Origin: Fragilariopsis cylindrus CCMP1102
Lineage: Eukaryota > Bacillariophyta > Bacillariophyceae > Bacillariales > Bacillariaceae
Reading direction: 5' to 3'
DNA length: 64,000 nucleotides
Assembly: GCA_900095095.1 (NCBI GenBank)
Contig: FMBT01000297.1
Span: 434,001-498,000, forward strand
In this document: one piece after another, positions 1 through 12,234 of the stretch
Position numbering within the stretch: the stretch's first letter is position 1
How the letters are laid out: every line of letters begins with the position of its first letter
Position numbers and translations under genes: made by a program
The notes under the pieces: model-generated
Told to the model about the DNA's origin: nothing
What the model saw: the letters and a program-made list of their open reading frames with translations, nothing else
The model's database searches: none

Positions 1-1887
1 TTCTTCGGCTACTTCTTCTTTGGCTATTTCTTCGATTTCTACGTCTTCGTCTTCGACTTCTACTTCTTCGTCCACCATGAAAATATCAGGCATAAATACT
101 GGTACAGGAGCACCCCACCATCCTCTTGGATTGAGATTTTGAGTGGTCGCAATTCGTACATATTCTTTGGCATTATCCTTGTCGGTAACAAAATCGATCG
201 AGAATTGACTCAAGAGAGATCCAGGAACAGATCCAATCACACCAAATGAAGAAGTTGCCCCATCAAGTCGAAAGCCGAGCAACATTGTCTTTTCCATATA
301 TTCTCCTTTCTCAAGATTCCAGGCCCAACTTTGATCTGTGACCCAGATCCATTCGTCAGTGGCGTACACATAGCCATTATTTCCAGATTGGAGTACCAAC
401 GATTTCGAGACATTCAATGACATATTATCATTCTCGCTCCCGATGATATTGTTAGTATCAATGGAATTCACTTGCGTCATAGTAGTGTAGTCGGAAATCG
501 GATCCGCAATGGGATCCACGAATGCTGACAAGCGCGTGAGGGCAACTTTGTCTTCTTCGTCGCTGACAAGATTGACGAGTTTGCTCACAAATTCGGGCAT
601 AATTTCTTCCGCCTTGAGTGTTGCCGCAGCAACGTATTCGTCGCTTGTCATGTCCTCGAACGTCCAACGCTGCAATGGATTTGACAAATATTCCCATGTG
701 TTTAATGTCATTTTTGTCACAACGTGAAGATTGCTGCCTACCATATACGAGTCAACGTGGTACCCATTCATATTTGACTGTGAGTGCTCGGTGAGCAAAC
801 TTTCGTCAATATCATAAATAACAACTCGAGTTTCCATATAGTTGTGGATAATGGGAAGACGTATCATATCTCTCTCACTGATAGTCGGTTGGAATTCTGA
901 TCCATAACCCCCTGCGACGACAACGAGTTTGGTTCCTTCTGGATTCATGAGTAATGCTTGAATGTAAGGCTTGGGAGACCAATACATGCTGGAACGTTTT
1001 TGCTTGCTTTCTTGCTGTGCTTCTTGTTCGCTTGTTTCGGGTCGATCTGGTACAGTCTTGATAATGCTCGGCATGGTAATTGTCTTCGAAAGAATACCGT
1101 TGAGATCCCACACTAAGATACGATCTTCAACAGCAGCAAAGACGTGCACGCCATTTGATTTCACGAGGTCACTTTTCACGGCACCTTTTTCGTGTTGATA
1201 CGTTTCAAAGTCGTCCGCACCTTCAAAGACCGATCCCGATTCGCTCACTCCTTTCGCAACAGAACTAGCACCACCACCATCACTAGCACTACTAGTACTA
1301 GCACTTGGGGCAGCCGCAAAATTCATGTCGGCCGACATCATTGGCTCAGATTCCATGACGAAGCCGCCGCCACCCCAATTGTTATAATCATCACTTCTAT
1401 TCGCCTCGTCCAAAATGATCTTATTCACAATAGATTTAGCTAACTGTTCAATGTCTTTCCTGGCGTCTTCAATTGAAATGTAGGGCTCGGTATTGATGTT
1501 GGTGTTGTTGTTGGCTGATAGTTCGGTGTCAAATGGATTATCTGTGATGATGAGAGTGTTTCCTGCTGCTTCCTGGACACTATTGCTGTTGCTGTAGGTC
1601 TCGTTCTTGTTCTTTCTCGGTTGAACAACGACGGCAAGAACAATAGCAACAATTACTGCAATGGTAACGACAATTAGAAGAATACCTCCTATCAACACCT
1701 TGCGTTGACTACGAACTGTTTTCTTTCCTTCTGATGCATCTCCTTTTTCGGTAGTAGCTGTATTTGCACTACGAGCTGCTTCTTCTGGTACTGATTGATC
1801 AGTCGTATTACTGCTGTTGGCAAGTTCTTCTTCGCCGGTGTCTTTGACTTCGATTTCGCTATCGCCTGTAGGAATCTCTGATGTCAT
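1..1887 (-). CDS. Membrane-anchored beta-propeller domain protein (5' part, runs off the left edge)
   Basis: One open frame runs from the ATG at 1885-1887 to base 1, giving 629 codons without a stop. An acidic, Ser/Thr-rich N-terminus is followed by a Lys/Arg patch and a single hydrophobic segment at about residues 58-82, which suggests a type II membrane anchor or uncleaved signal. A low-complexity linker follows. From about residue 200 there are propeller-like blades: 'RVVIYDI', a 'MVGSNLHVVT' strand, and a late block with 'GSLLSQFSID' then 'VRIATT'. That last pattern resembles the LNQFSMDE..RVATT signature of the secreted bacterial/archaeal beta-propeller family PF09826. The visible end is Glu-rich and sits in an imperfect repeat. 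Family assignment rests on these motifs; the substrate or role is unknown. The C-terminus is outside the window. Confidence 0.75.
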   Translation of the reverse strand, partial: MTSEIPTGDSEIEVKDTGEEELANSSNTTDQSVPEEAARSANTATTEKGDASEGKKTVRSQRKVLIGGILLIVVTIAVIVAIVLAVVVQPRKNKNETYSNSNSVQEAAGNTLIITDNPFDTELSANNNTNINTEPYISIEDARKDIEQLAKSIVNKIILDEANRSDDYNNWGGGGFVMESEPMMSADMNFAAAPSASTSSASDGGGASSVAKGVSESGSVFEGADDFETYQHEKGAVKSDLVKSNGVHVFAAVEDRILVWDLNGILSKTITMPSIIKTVPDRPETSEQEAQQESKQKRSSMYWSPKPYIQALLMNPEGTKLVVVAGGYGSEFQPTISERDMIRLPIIHNYMETRVVIYDIDESLLTEHSQSNMNGYHVDSYMVGSNLHVVTKMTLNTWEYLSNPLQRWTFEDMTSDEYVAAATLKAEEIMPEFVSKLVNLVSDEEDKVALTRLSAFVDPIADPISDYTTMTQVNSIDTNNIIGSENDNMSLNVSKSLVLQSGNNGYVYATDEWIWVTDQSWAWNLEKGEYMEKTMLLGFRLDGATSSFGVIGSVPGSLLSQFSIDFVTDKDNAKEYVRIATTQNLNPRGWWGAPVPVFMPDIFMVDEEVEVEDEDVEIEEIAKEEVAEE

Positions 1888-4612
1888 TGTTATAATATCA
1901 GCTGCCGTAGTCGGCTGTGTAATGATGATTTTTGGAATAGAGAAGGAGAAAAGAAGAATACAATGAAAGTATGAGATAATAATCGAAATGGTAGGCAGGG
2001 TAATATGGAACTATGAAAACGTGTACGACATTAAGATACTAATCTCATGATAGTACAATAAATAGTATCAGTAACTTACGTAGTGAACCGAATGATGATC
2101 GTGACGTTGAGTTGTTCTTGTTTTTCCTAAAGCAATTGCAATTGTAAATGCTTCTATTTTGTGACGATTTACTTCTACTCGTTTGTTCACTCAAAAAATG
2201 TATTATTGTATTTTTGTTGTACAGATTTAATGAACAACGAATAATAATATGTATCAACGCAACGGCGAGATCGATCGTATCAAATTTATATAAGCTAAAA
2301 TAGGTGGAGTGCATGCGGTATCGTCTTCACAAACTTATGTATGAACGTTGTACTAGTATGATACAGTACTTGTACAACAGTACAAAATATTATATCCCGT
2401 TGTGTTTTCAATCTAAGCACAAGTGTTACTTCTACCGATACGCGAAGAAATCACACTTACGATTCATTCTATTAAGCCTCTCTTTATGCAGTTTTCAATT
2501 GCGAAGGAGTACAAGTAGTTGTCCGTTAAGCGAAGAAATCACATAATCACATCACGATTCAGCTTCTTTTGATGAATGAAGCCTTTTTTGGCGTTCAATG
2601 GAGGGTACGATGAATGATACAATAAAGGATCGTGTTTTTAAAGAATCGAAACACAACTAACAAACTGGTAGAAATTAAGATAAACAAGGTAAAGTAAAAG
2701 ATATAGCATTACATATCTGGTTAAACTAATGGTTACAAAGTAGAAATTGTAAGATAAAAAAATGTAATACATACTAATTTTGTACATTAAATTCCGGGTG
2801 TACCTTTGTAATTCGTTTCTTGCTCCAACCACCTTCAACTAAATCCATATAGTGATTTGTGGCATAATCTCTGTCGTGAGCCAAAACTAGGTAATAATAT
2901 GAAAACTTGCGTATAATAAAAGCATAAAATGTTCCCCTTGTTTCTCGTATTACTACTACTACTACTACTACTACTACTATGCCAGTAGTGGCTACAATAG
3001 CTAGAAATAAACTCACAGGAGTTGAGAGTACAGGCAAGGATTTTCATCCTTAAAATTACCCGAACCAAAAGCCATGGAGAGCCATTATTTTTGATATATC
3101 TAGCTAGATCTCGTTTCTTTCTTCAGACAAATAATGAAAACTGAAAACAAACTTTCCTCACAATATCAACCATTGATTCTGTTATCGGTGTGGTTTGGCT
3201 GTTTGCCTACCGTGTTGTCTTTGTCTTGTTTAGTGTCTCTTGTTGTTGCTTTAAGCGACAATATAACTTTAGACTGTTGAGCTACGATAGAACGGAAGTA
3301 CTTTGGTTATAAACTAATGTCTAGAGTTATTATGAGCTATCTATCTTAGCGTCCAACTGAGTTGCTAATTCCTATTGCAACTGTCTAAATCACTTGATTA
3401 GCAAGCTGCGCTAATCGGTGGTTGATATCTATCTGCTGCGCTGTTTTAGCTAGTAACGGGCTAACTGGCTTAGTCCCGCGTGCTAGTGATTTGAGTATCT
3501 CATCAGTCATCAACTAACTATCAACAACAAAACAACAGATCTCTACCAGAGCTATACTACACAACAACATTACTAAAAACAAACTGCTGTGGCAGGCAGG
3601 CAATGACACCATACATAATATGCATAATACCAGTGGTAGGCAACATGCAATTGTAATAATGAAGATAAATAATACAACTGAGGCTACCCTGATTGTAGAA
3701 AAGAACCTTCACCATATCATTACAATAAGAAAAAATCACGAGGTGGGAAGATCTATATATGGTCCAGCATTTATTACCTCTAAACAAATACTGTATCAAC
3801 AGTGTTCTTAAGAGACCAAGAATGCTCTTTCGCTGTAAACTTTCCCCATCTATGGTTCTATAAAAAATACCCATTGTTTTCAAAAGTGAAAGATGAACTG
3901 GTTTAACAAGCACAAATGCTGATGATGTTTTGTATACAGAGGATAGGAAGAGGTTGACAGAATTGTCATTTTCTGTGATTCCATCCATATTCATCACTTT
4001 CACAAATTCTCCAGCTACAACGGCAACTAATGATATTACTAATACAATAATAATAATAATAATAATACTGTCAGTAGTAGTACTGTGCAATTTTTAATTT
4101 GATTGAAATGATGGATGTGTCATCAGTCTTGGAAACAATATAATAGGGACCTGATTGTACAGCAGGTAAAGGTACTTGTATTGTAGAAGAAGCACAAGAA
4201 TAATGCATCTGAATGAAATAAGCTAATTTCTATCTGGAATAATCAGGATGAACAGGACAACTAACAACAACAACAACAACAACAGCAAGAAGTACTACAA
4301 AGAAGTTTGAATAATAATTATTTAATTGCCACGAGTACAGACAAAAAGCGAAAATGTGAGGCAAAATGCGCTCAGTAGGCTCGTTATTCGAAAATATTTG
4401 TTGTTGCCGTTGATGTTGTTAACTCTACACGATGTCAATTCTTTCAAAAAAAGCCTGAATTCTTTGATCTTTTTCAACATTCCTCATTTCGCATTATTAC
4501 TACTGTGACTAGTAGTATCAATTAAGTCTTCCAAGCTAGTCGAATCGATCGATCGATCCATTGATTCGATCCATTCATTCTAGGCTTTATTCTTCTGGAT
4601 TTCCCTCGTATC
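1888..4612. other. Intergenic, AT-rich, no gene supported
   Basis: About 2.7 kb between the divergent beta-propeller gene and the MFS gene. It holds a (CTA)n microsatellite near 2951-2978, an (AAC)n run near 4261-4281 and a TCGATCGATCGATC run near 4546. A 177-codon minus-strand frame at 3557-4090 begins with a run of Ile codons from an ATT repeat and continues as low-quality sequence. I could not link it to a family and do not call it a gene. Confidence 0.5.
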
Positions 4613-6577
4613 ATGATGGAAACTGAATCTACATTGAGTGAGCCCTTCCTTCCTCCTCATATTCCGGATGATAACAATGATAACGAAAATAATAGAAATT
4701 CTTCTTTTGGCGATGACGAAGAATTTTTCGAATCATCCGTAGAAGTATCACCGATACCGTCGTCGTCATCGTCGTCGATATCAGAATACTCTACTGAGAT
4801 CATTCAATACGCCAAGAAGAATATTCGAAGAACGCTTGCCCTTACATTTTTTACTTTCACAAGTCGAAGTGTATGGAGTCAAAGTCTCTTATCAATATAC
4901 GTCATACTTGTATGGAAAGATCACCCCGAATACGTCGGATATGTATTAGCAACTATGGGTATGATTCAAATGATTTCATCAGCATTGATACGATGTGTTA
5001 CAAGACGTTTTGATATTTCATCATACAATAATGCAGAAGATTCCTATTATTTGATATTGGCGTCTTTGATCTCAGTAAGTGCTATGGGACTTTCTCTTTA
5101 CGCCATAACAATAGAACGGTCAAGATTTGTTCTATTCCTTCTGGCCAACGGACTTTGGGGGATGTCGTGGGGTGTATCAGAATCGATATTGCCAGTCATA
5201 TTTTCTGAATCATCGGCGACTTTGGCCGTTAATAATAACAACAAAACTACAGATAGCACGTATAAAATGTGCTCTATTTTAGTTCGTTTGGGCATCATAG
5301 TTGGTTCATTGTTGACTCTGATAGTCTTTGAAAGACTTGGTAATCAATGGAATATCGAAAATTGTGTTACGGTTATGCTCATTGGGATGGGATGTAACTT
5401 ACCTGTAGTTTTCTTACTTTGTTCATTGAAAACAATCCCATTCGATGATGCGGAAGTAGAGGAATCGGAAGAAGAAGAAGACGAGCAACAAGAATATTAC
5501 GATGCATTCAGCATTGCATACGAATCAGCACTACTTTTGTCGGATGAGGAGATCATGGACGAAAACTATATAGTTGAAGGTAGTTTAGAAGATCGACTTT
5601 TCATTCCCGAAGAGGACGGTGAGGGTGTTGACTACCATCCTGTCCTTGGAGAGAGTGATGACTCGCATGACTCTCATGTTGACGAAGGAACAGAAATCGA
5701 AGACAGAAAAAGTTCTCAATCGATGTGCTGTTCTAACAAGATACGAGTTCCAATTCTGATTCATCTTGCGGATATACTATCATCCTTTGCTGGTGGCATG
5801 TCAATATGGTATTTCCAGTATTCCTTGTTCAACGCTTGAAACTCGATCCTGTTTCGATCCAATTTCTGTATCTGATTATTCCACTGGCCATTGGTTATCA
5901 CCCTATCTTGCAAAGTTATTGTCAAGCGTCATTGGACCTTGTCGCGCTTGCATATCAATGCAAGGGACTTATGTACTATTCATGATTTCTATGATTACCT
6001 GTCATTTGAAGGGATACCCAATTTGGATCATTTGTACATTGTATGTATTGCACAGTTCATTAATGAACTCAACTTCAACATTGAGTAGATCTATGACCCT
6101 ACAGTATGTTCCAGTAGAAGACCAACATAAATGGGGTAATATCGCAGAGAGTATTCAGATGCTTCTATGGTCGTGTGCAGGTGTCACGGGTGGGATAATT
6201 GTTGGTAAATATGGTTTACTCATAGTATTTTTTGTCACCGTAGCTTTGCAATTCCTCGCCACTTTACCTTTGGCGATTCTCTACTGCGTATTGGATCCGC
6301 GTTTAGATGATGTAGGGAAGCTTTCTATTTCAAGTAATATCGTCGTCGGGGACGATAATAATCATCTAACAATAACGAAGACATCATTGATGATATTGAT
6401 ACTCCATCGCGATCAAGGTATGAAAGGAAAAAGAAACGACCTCATGCTGATGGTGACAACACTACTATGATTGGAACTCCTGAAACTCAAGCCACGTGTC
6501 CTAGTACCTCGATGTCATTGGATGATATCGAGTCTAACACGTCTATTTATTCCAACGTATCAATTCATGTGAGTTGA
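4613..6577 (+). CDS. Major facilitator superfamily transporter, frame broken by three apparent 1-base losses
   Basis: Starts at the first ATG of frame 4613. An acidic Ser-rich N-terminus with a 'EPFLPP' segment precedes about twelve hydrophobic segments; a long acidic cytoplasmic loop separates the N- and C-terminal halves, as is usual for MFS. The frame stops at 5837-5839, yet the next helix continues one frame over ('VFLVQRLKLDP'). It switches again near 5895 ('SPYLAKLLSSVIGP', then 'YVPVEDQHKWG') and once more near 6368 into an acidic tail ending in TGA at 6575-6577. Each switch equals one missing base, and the protein sense is continuous across it with no room for an intron. Either the assembly lost three bases or this is a young pseudogene. 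The substrate is not predictable. Confidence 0.72.
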
Positions 6578-6957
6578 TCTACTACTTCCTTAAGTAATCT
6601 ATAATGTTTATAACAAAAATTAAAATTAATGCTTCCATCTGAACTAAATATTCATCGAAATTGTGTACCAATTTTTAGATTCAAGTGCCTTTAAATTAAC
6701 ACCTGTACAGTATTAGACAATAACGAACGACACCACACTACTAATATGTATTCTACATAAGAAAACTAATAGTAGTAAAAAATCTTCCCACTGAATAAGA
6801 AAAATAGTGTTAATATTCTTATTCTCGGTAACACGAATGAAACCAAACAACCTGCTAGTTCTTTTGTAACCAATCTGTTATCAACCGCTGATCGATAGAT
6901 AGATCGTTCGCATTGAATTGGTAACAAGACGTGTATATTATATTTTTCGACATCAAT
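6578..6957. other. Convergent intergenic spacer
   Basis: 380 bp between the 3' ends of the MFS gene (+) and the rhamnose-synthase gene (-). It is AT-rich with no ORF or repeat worth naming, and presumably carries both polyadenylation regions. Confidence 0.5.
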
Positions 6958-8235
6958 TTAAATACGTCTGAATTCTTTTGGTAAACAATCTGGGACCGGT
7001 CCACCGTGTTCCTTTTCAAGATTAATCTTCATACGTTCGAAGCAAAGTTCATATGCCTTCTTAATTTCATTGATTTCAATTCCATCGGGCATGTCACGTA
7101 ACAGTTTAGTCGTATCAAGTTCATTGTTTGACCGGGCTGCTGCAAGAATCTTCGATTGTTCCTCCAAGGTAAAATTGTTGTACGTGTACGTAGGATCAAT
7201 GATCTTCGTGTACAAATCTAACACCTCATTGTGTGAGATAACACCAGGATTGGTAAAGTTGTACACACCGGTCAAACCCTTCTTGGCCATCGCTAATGAT
7301 GCTGGGAGCATTTCCGTTAAGATTGTCATAGAATTAGGAATATTCACAACACGCTCGTACTTGAGGATTTTAGTAACGAAACTACGATGGATAAGATCAT
7401 CAGAAATTGGCATCCGAACACGCAAAATTAAACAATTAGAATATTCCTTCAACATAGGTTCCATGTATCCCTTAGTTTGACTGTAAAAGGATCCATCAAA
7501 GTTTGGCGTATCTTCTTCGCTGAAACCAATACCGGACCCTTCTGGATGTTTTTCATCATAAGCGAAGATGCAACCAGTTGCGTATACCGTACAATGTATG
7601 TTACGGTCAAGGCAAAGATCGGCAAGGTTGAGTGTCCCGATGACATTGGTACGGATCGTTTCTGGTTTATGTGTCTCGCACCAATCGATGTTAGGACGTC
7701 CGGTAATACCCGCAGCATTAAATACGTGAGTTGGTTTGATTTCATCTAATTCGGCTGCGACTGCTTCACGGTTTTGGATACGAGAATTGGCACGGAAAAC
7801 TTCAACTCCCTTTTCTGTTTTGTGTTATGAATCAATCAAAAAATATGATTTCGGGGGGTCATTTTAAAGTTTGATATTGACAGATATAGAAAAAGAAGAT
7901 TGGTTAGTTAATAGAATAATACTATACAGTAGTTACAATTTGGTTAATTCAATTCAATTCAATTCGATTCTATTTTTCCTATGTGTCGAAATTGATCGTT
8001 GTTGAAAAATAAAGTATGGTATACAACAAATCGTATAGCTTTTTGGCAAATATGCCAAATGACTTTTTTTCTCTTGTCGACGACGACAATTTTTTATTTT
8101 TTCGTCGACGGTTTGACCTAACATTCACGCACCTTCACCTTCCATAAGTTCACACATCAGATTGCCAATCCATCCTGTTTTCCCTCCGAAAACGAGGACG
8201 CGTTTCATCTCGGTAGACTTTGCTTCTTCAGACAT
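6958..8235 (-). CDS. NDP-rhamnose synthase: 4-keto-6-deoxyhexose 3,5-epimerase/4-reductase (UER1/NRS-ER type)
   Basis: Two exons, 8235-8133 and 7814-6958, joined over an intron at 7815-8132 (sense GTGCGT...CAG), give 319 aa; plant UER1 proteins are about 300 aa. Exon 1 carries the Rossmann nucleotide-binding turn 'GGKTGWIG'. Exon 2 carries 'NAAGITGRPNIDWCE', the catalytic Tyr-x3-Lys context 'YSQTKGYME', and family-specific blocks 'RVRMPIS', 'VVNIPNSMT', 'NFTNPGVISHNE' and 'ARSNNELDT'. The enzyme converts dTDP/UDP-4-keto-6-deoxyglucose to NDP-L-rhamnose, for cell-wall or secreted polysaccharides and glycoproteins; it is probably cytosolic, as no targeting peptide is seen. The start ATG gives the compact N-terminus normal for the family. 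The frame is clean throughout. A gene for the preceding 4,6-dehydratase is not in the window. Confidence 0.93.
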
Positions 8236-8828
8236 GTTGGGATACGTTTGTTTATAAATTTTTTAATGATAAGCTAATAATTTTACGAAAATAATGGGAC
8301 AAACAAAACAATTTTAAATGAAAATCTTGTAATCTTTCGGATCGCTGCTCCTGTGGTGTTTTCCGAAGGATCGGCATGTGTAACTGTCGAACTGGTGGTA
8401 CAGTAAAATGACCGTTCGTGTTTTGGGGGAGAGGGAGAGCAAAGGGGGGAAACAATTAGATTTTCCTTCGAAACACGACCAAAAATTTGGGGGAAAATTA
8501 GTTTCACTTTACTTCGTATGATTGACAATATTCAATAATAGCACACAAGGTTTCTACATACATACAATTGTATTATAATTAAGAATCGAATTATCTAGTG
8601 ATTACTGTTGCAACGAAGAAAAATTAGTGTAATCGACTAATTTATAGACGAGAAGCGGTAGCATTATTTGTATCTGTAGACATCCTCGTCAAAAATCTAG
8701 TGCTGTGTCGTATTCAAAACGTAAATTCGTAAAAGAGAATATAGGGGACGTAAATAAATTCCAGTTGTAATCTTATCTATTGTACGTTCGCTAGTAGACT
8801 GCTAGAATATACTAGACTATTATCGCAT
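8236..8828. other. Spacer with a duplicated ACOX 3' end
   Basis: 593 bp between two minus-strand genes: the promoter of the rhamnose-synthase gene and the 3' region of the acyl-CoA oxidase gene. It contains an 18-bp exact copy (8643-8660) of the acyl-CoA oxidase stop-codon region at 8830-8847. Otherwise AT-rich with no coding frame that I support. Confidence 0.5.
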
Positions 8829-8847
8829 CTATAGACGAGAAGCGGTA
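8643..8847. repeat. 18-bp direct repeat duplicating the acyl-CoA oxidase PTS1/stop region
   Basis: The same 18 bases (TATAGACGAGAAGCGGTA) occur at 8643-8660 and 8830-8847. On the minus strand both copies read Thr-Ala-Ser-Arg-Leu-stop in one frame. The downstream copy lies in the 3' UTR or spacer. Confidence 0.8.
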
Positions 8848-11337
8848 TAAATACCTGCACCACCTGCAATAAGTCGTTTGAGTTCTGGTTCATATGCTGG
8901 TCCGGGATCAACAGCATTCAAGGGATCCTTTTCGGCTGCCTTCATGATATGAGGGTAGACGTTTCCGTCATATCGTCCAAGTGCACTCTTTAGACGGAAA
9001 TCAGAAAAGTCAGGTGCATCTACTAGTGCCACTGCATTCTTTCGAATCACTGCAAGGTATTTGAGAACGGATGGTGCAACCCACTTAGCTTGATTTGGTC
9101 GAATATAACCATCTTCCAAAAAGTCACCTAGATCCTTTTCCATCCAGTACAATGCGAAGAGTTTTGTTAAATCACTCAGAACTTGAGCTTCAGGACGTCC
9201 AATAATGCCTTTACGTTGTTCGTCGCGGATACCTTCTATGCTATTTCGAATGAGTAAGAATAGGGAAAATGCCTTGGAGGATTTCGCCATAGTAACCAGA
9301 GCGTTATTCCAAGCCACTTTCGGACTGACGTTGTTTGTAGTGATATCATCATTAATTTGCTTCGCGACTACTACCAATAAACGAGCACAACGATGACGGA
9401 AAGCAGCAAGCAACGTAGACAAATCACATAGATCATTTGCGTTAATCGCAGAACATTGCTCTGCTTTACCACGTAGGATCATCTTTAAAGAAGGTACCAA
9501 TGCAAACGAGTTAGATGATTTGTATTTTTCCATTCCATCATCGTGTTGAACCGCATGTACCAATTTAAGTAAAACTCGAATCACCTGTTGCGGAAGCATA
9601 TGATTATCACCTTCAACTGTTGGACTTTGAAGATACGTTGTGAAGAGTTCGGGTAGTCCTGAGCTAGATAAAAAGCCATGACCACCACAGGCCTTACGAC
9701 ACTCTTCGATACCGTCAGCAGCAATCATTGTGCTGAAAGATTTCAATGCCGAAGAGGCAGCATGAACATCTGACACTTCTTCCTTGGTAACCGGTTTGGC
9801 TGCAATAAGCTTCTCCTCGAGAGCCTTGAGGTCTTTTGCCAACTGTCGTCCCGTGAAAAATATACAGTACGATGCAGCTAGGAGAGGGAAGATTCGATGT
9901 TGCTGTTGGGTGTAGTCCAAAACTTGCATTTCTGACTTGCCATCCTCATCAAACCCTTGTTTGCGCACAGCTGAATATCGGATAGTAACAGCACAGGCCA
10001 TAGCGAGAGCTTTGGATGCACCTACTACGATAATAGACCGTACTTGCATCATCTTGTTTGTTTTTTGACCGGGTGGGGGAGGGGGGGGGGGGGAGAGTGT
10101 GAGTGAATTACAAGAAACATTTATATAATTGATAATTAACACAATGCACAACGCGCACTTGAGACATACCGTTATGTACGCAACCTTGGATGCAGCATCC
10201 GACATAACTTTTTTACTGTATCTGCCATTTTTGTCAACAGAAGCAAACCGCATAGCCATATTCCGACGAGGGATCATAACATTTTTGAAATATGCAAATC
10301 CATTATCCATGGTGTTGTATCCAATCTTAGGTCCGATATCACCGGTCTTAACTCCAGGAAGTAATGTATGATCCTCCATTGATCGAAGCTGTACTAAGAA
10401 ATTGTGTATTCCACGATGTATTCCATCACCATCAATCAATTGTGCAATCACCATAGCATGCTATAATAATATTGCGGATGCATCAACAACAAGAAGGAGG
10501 ACACACAGAACAAGAAAAACCGAATATATTAATGAATACACGAGATCTTGCAAATTAACCAGACAATAGCTAGCACACATCAACAGTTATTTGTACTGTA
10601 CTCACGTTTGCCGTACGACCTAAGGTACCAGGCCAAAATTTACCACTGGTCAACGTTGGGCTAAGAATACGTATGATATTGAATACAGCAATTTATAAAT
10701 TACGGTTAGAAATCATCAACATACGTGTGTAGTGAAAAGGAAATACAGATGACAATAATCAATAATACACATGTTGAAATAAGCGAATAACTTACGAATT
10801 AATAACAAATGAACCACCATCACCACCACCATTTAATTCTGATACAAATGTTGCAGTTGTTTCTAATGCACGGATATTTGATCCGTGTCCTAGTTCTGTT
10901 TGTGCATAACAACCAATCATTTTCCAATCTCTACAAAGTGGTAACCATCTAGATTGTTGTTCTTCATCACATAGGCTAACAATATTTGGTTGGAACATAA
11001 TCCAATGTAAAGCTAATGGGATATCATCTGCAACTGCTTCTGATATAACTTGAAAATCTTTACTTTCTGTAATCCGACCCTCGCACTCATCTCCGATACC
11101 TAACTTGCGACAAATTTCAATTAGACGTACACCTTTTGCAATACCACGTTTATGTCGATCTGTTCGATGTAAATAATGATTATCGTCATTATTAAATATT
11201 CCTGTCGGATCACGTTCAATAACAGATTCTAAAAATCGACGTCGTTCCGTCTTATCTTTGTCACCATCAAGAACATTTGTAATTCTTTCTACGTCAAATG
11301 TAGCGTTATTGCGTTCTCGTTTTAACTCTGGATTCAT
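8829..11337 (-). CDS. ACOX: Peroxisomal acyl-CoA oxidase (PTS1 = SRL)
   Basis: Four exons: 11337-10796, 10660-10606, 10460-10170 and 10052-8829, all with GT-AG introns, encoding 703 aa, a normal ACOX length. The N-terminus 'MNPELKRER..ATFD' is typical of the family. The joined protein holds the FAD/substrate motif 'CYAQTELGHGSN', then 'PTLTSGKFWPGTLG' built across the exon 1/2 junction, and later 'CGGHGF' next to the catalytic Glu region. It ends in Ala-Ser-Arg-Leu, a type 1 peroxisomal targeting signal. It catalyses the first, H2O2-forming step of peroxisomal beta-oxidation. The third intron (10053-10169) is 117 nt, in frame and stop-free, so an ORF scan reads through it as a proline run; the conserved junction 'AYIT-MMQVRS' shows that it is spliced. 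That intron has a long C-rich tract before the acceptor. Confidence 0.95.
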
Positions 11338-11900
11338 CGTGATGCTTAATGATGTTGTTGTTTAGCTTGTTGTTTGGTGTTGTTGTTTAACTCGTGTCGC
11401 CGACGTCGTGAAGGGCAGAATTATATGTTTTTGTGATACAGTACGGTAGATGTCGAAACGTATGATGATGATTTTATGTGAAGAATGTCAATGTCATCGT
11501 TGCTGATTAGATTTTTCCGCCGATTTTGACGATCGGTGACATTGAACGTGGCTAAATCAACGTATTGTTCCCCCTTTTGATATTTACCCTCACTTTTATT
11601 TCGCCGTCGTCCCCCTTTTCGGCTTTCGATAATTTGTCGTAATGTACATACAGTAAGTTACGTAAAAAAAAAAATCTTTTTCATCGAATGGTGACAAATT
11701 TAAACTTTTCAAAAAGGCAAAATAATTTGACACGCAGGTCCAGCAAGTGCAGTGATGAATTCGCCTCCTGCGCGTACAACCTACGCGCAAGGAAGGCGGA
11801 GGCAGAGTGAAATAGTATACACCTATTACACTCTCATTCTTTGTCAGATTTGACCTATGTCGTCGAAAAGACTCGACTGAAGTAACCTTACTGTATATGC
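11338..11900. other. ACOX promoter region and left flank of the retroelement-like block
   Basis: Upstream region of acyl-CoA oxidase followed by a GC-richer inverted repeat at about 11762-11806: arms GCCTCC/GGAGGC and TGCGCGTA/TACGCGCA around a CAACC loop. It could form a hairpin and may mark the left edge of the compositionally distinct block that follows. The minus-strand frame at 11596-11955 looks spurious. Confidence 0.45.
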
Positions 11901-11904
11901 TTTC

Positions 11905-12234
11905 TTGGGCTACACCAACATTAAGAGGATCAACACACACTTCACAACAGGACACAGATCAATGGAACCACCAATTTCCGTCAAAAAACTCGACACCAGA
12001 GCCACGACGACGCAAAAATCAATACTTGGGTGGGTTGTAGACAGTACAACACAAACATTTGAACAACGACAGCGCCATAGCACCACACTCCACAGCGGAG
12101 CAACGGTCTGCCATCGTCTTGTTCAAGAATCGACCTCCGGTCTCATAATCCTCACACCGGTACACACCGAGAGGACAGCCAAAGGTGCAACGACACCATC
12201 AGCTCTCGCATCAATCACAATGCAAAAGCAGTAA
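11905..12234 (+). pseudogene. Possible decayed reverse-transcriptase fragment
   Basis: A 109-codon frame contains 'KKLDTRATTTQ.ILGWVVDSTTQTFE', with the dot marking one residue. This resembles the segment after the RT palm in some LTR and DIRS-like retroelements, where a 'LGW.(I/V)D...T..LP' pattern leads into the connection domain. The rest is short and unsupported. Sequence on to about 12560 keeps a C-rich, coding-like composition in several frames but is interrupted by stops, consistent with decay. The assignment rests on one motif recalled from the family and is tentative. Confidence 0.3.

Noticed and set aside
3557-4090. 177-codon minus-strand frame with hydrophobic start
   Set aside because: Its N-terminus comes from an ATT microsatellite and the rest shows no motif; chance frame in AT-rich DNA is likelier.
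5800-6400. Programmed -1 frameshifting in the MFS gene
   Set aside because: Three switches in one gene, no slippery heptamer, and the same single-base pattern in seven other loci fit sequence error better.
10053-10169. Reading ACOX straight through this stretch, giving a poly-Pro insert
   Set aside because: GT-AG borders, length 117 nt in phase 0 and the conserved AYIT-MMQVRS junction show that it is an intron.
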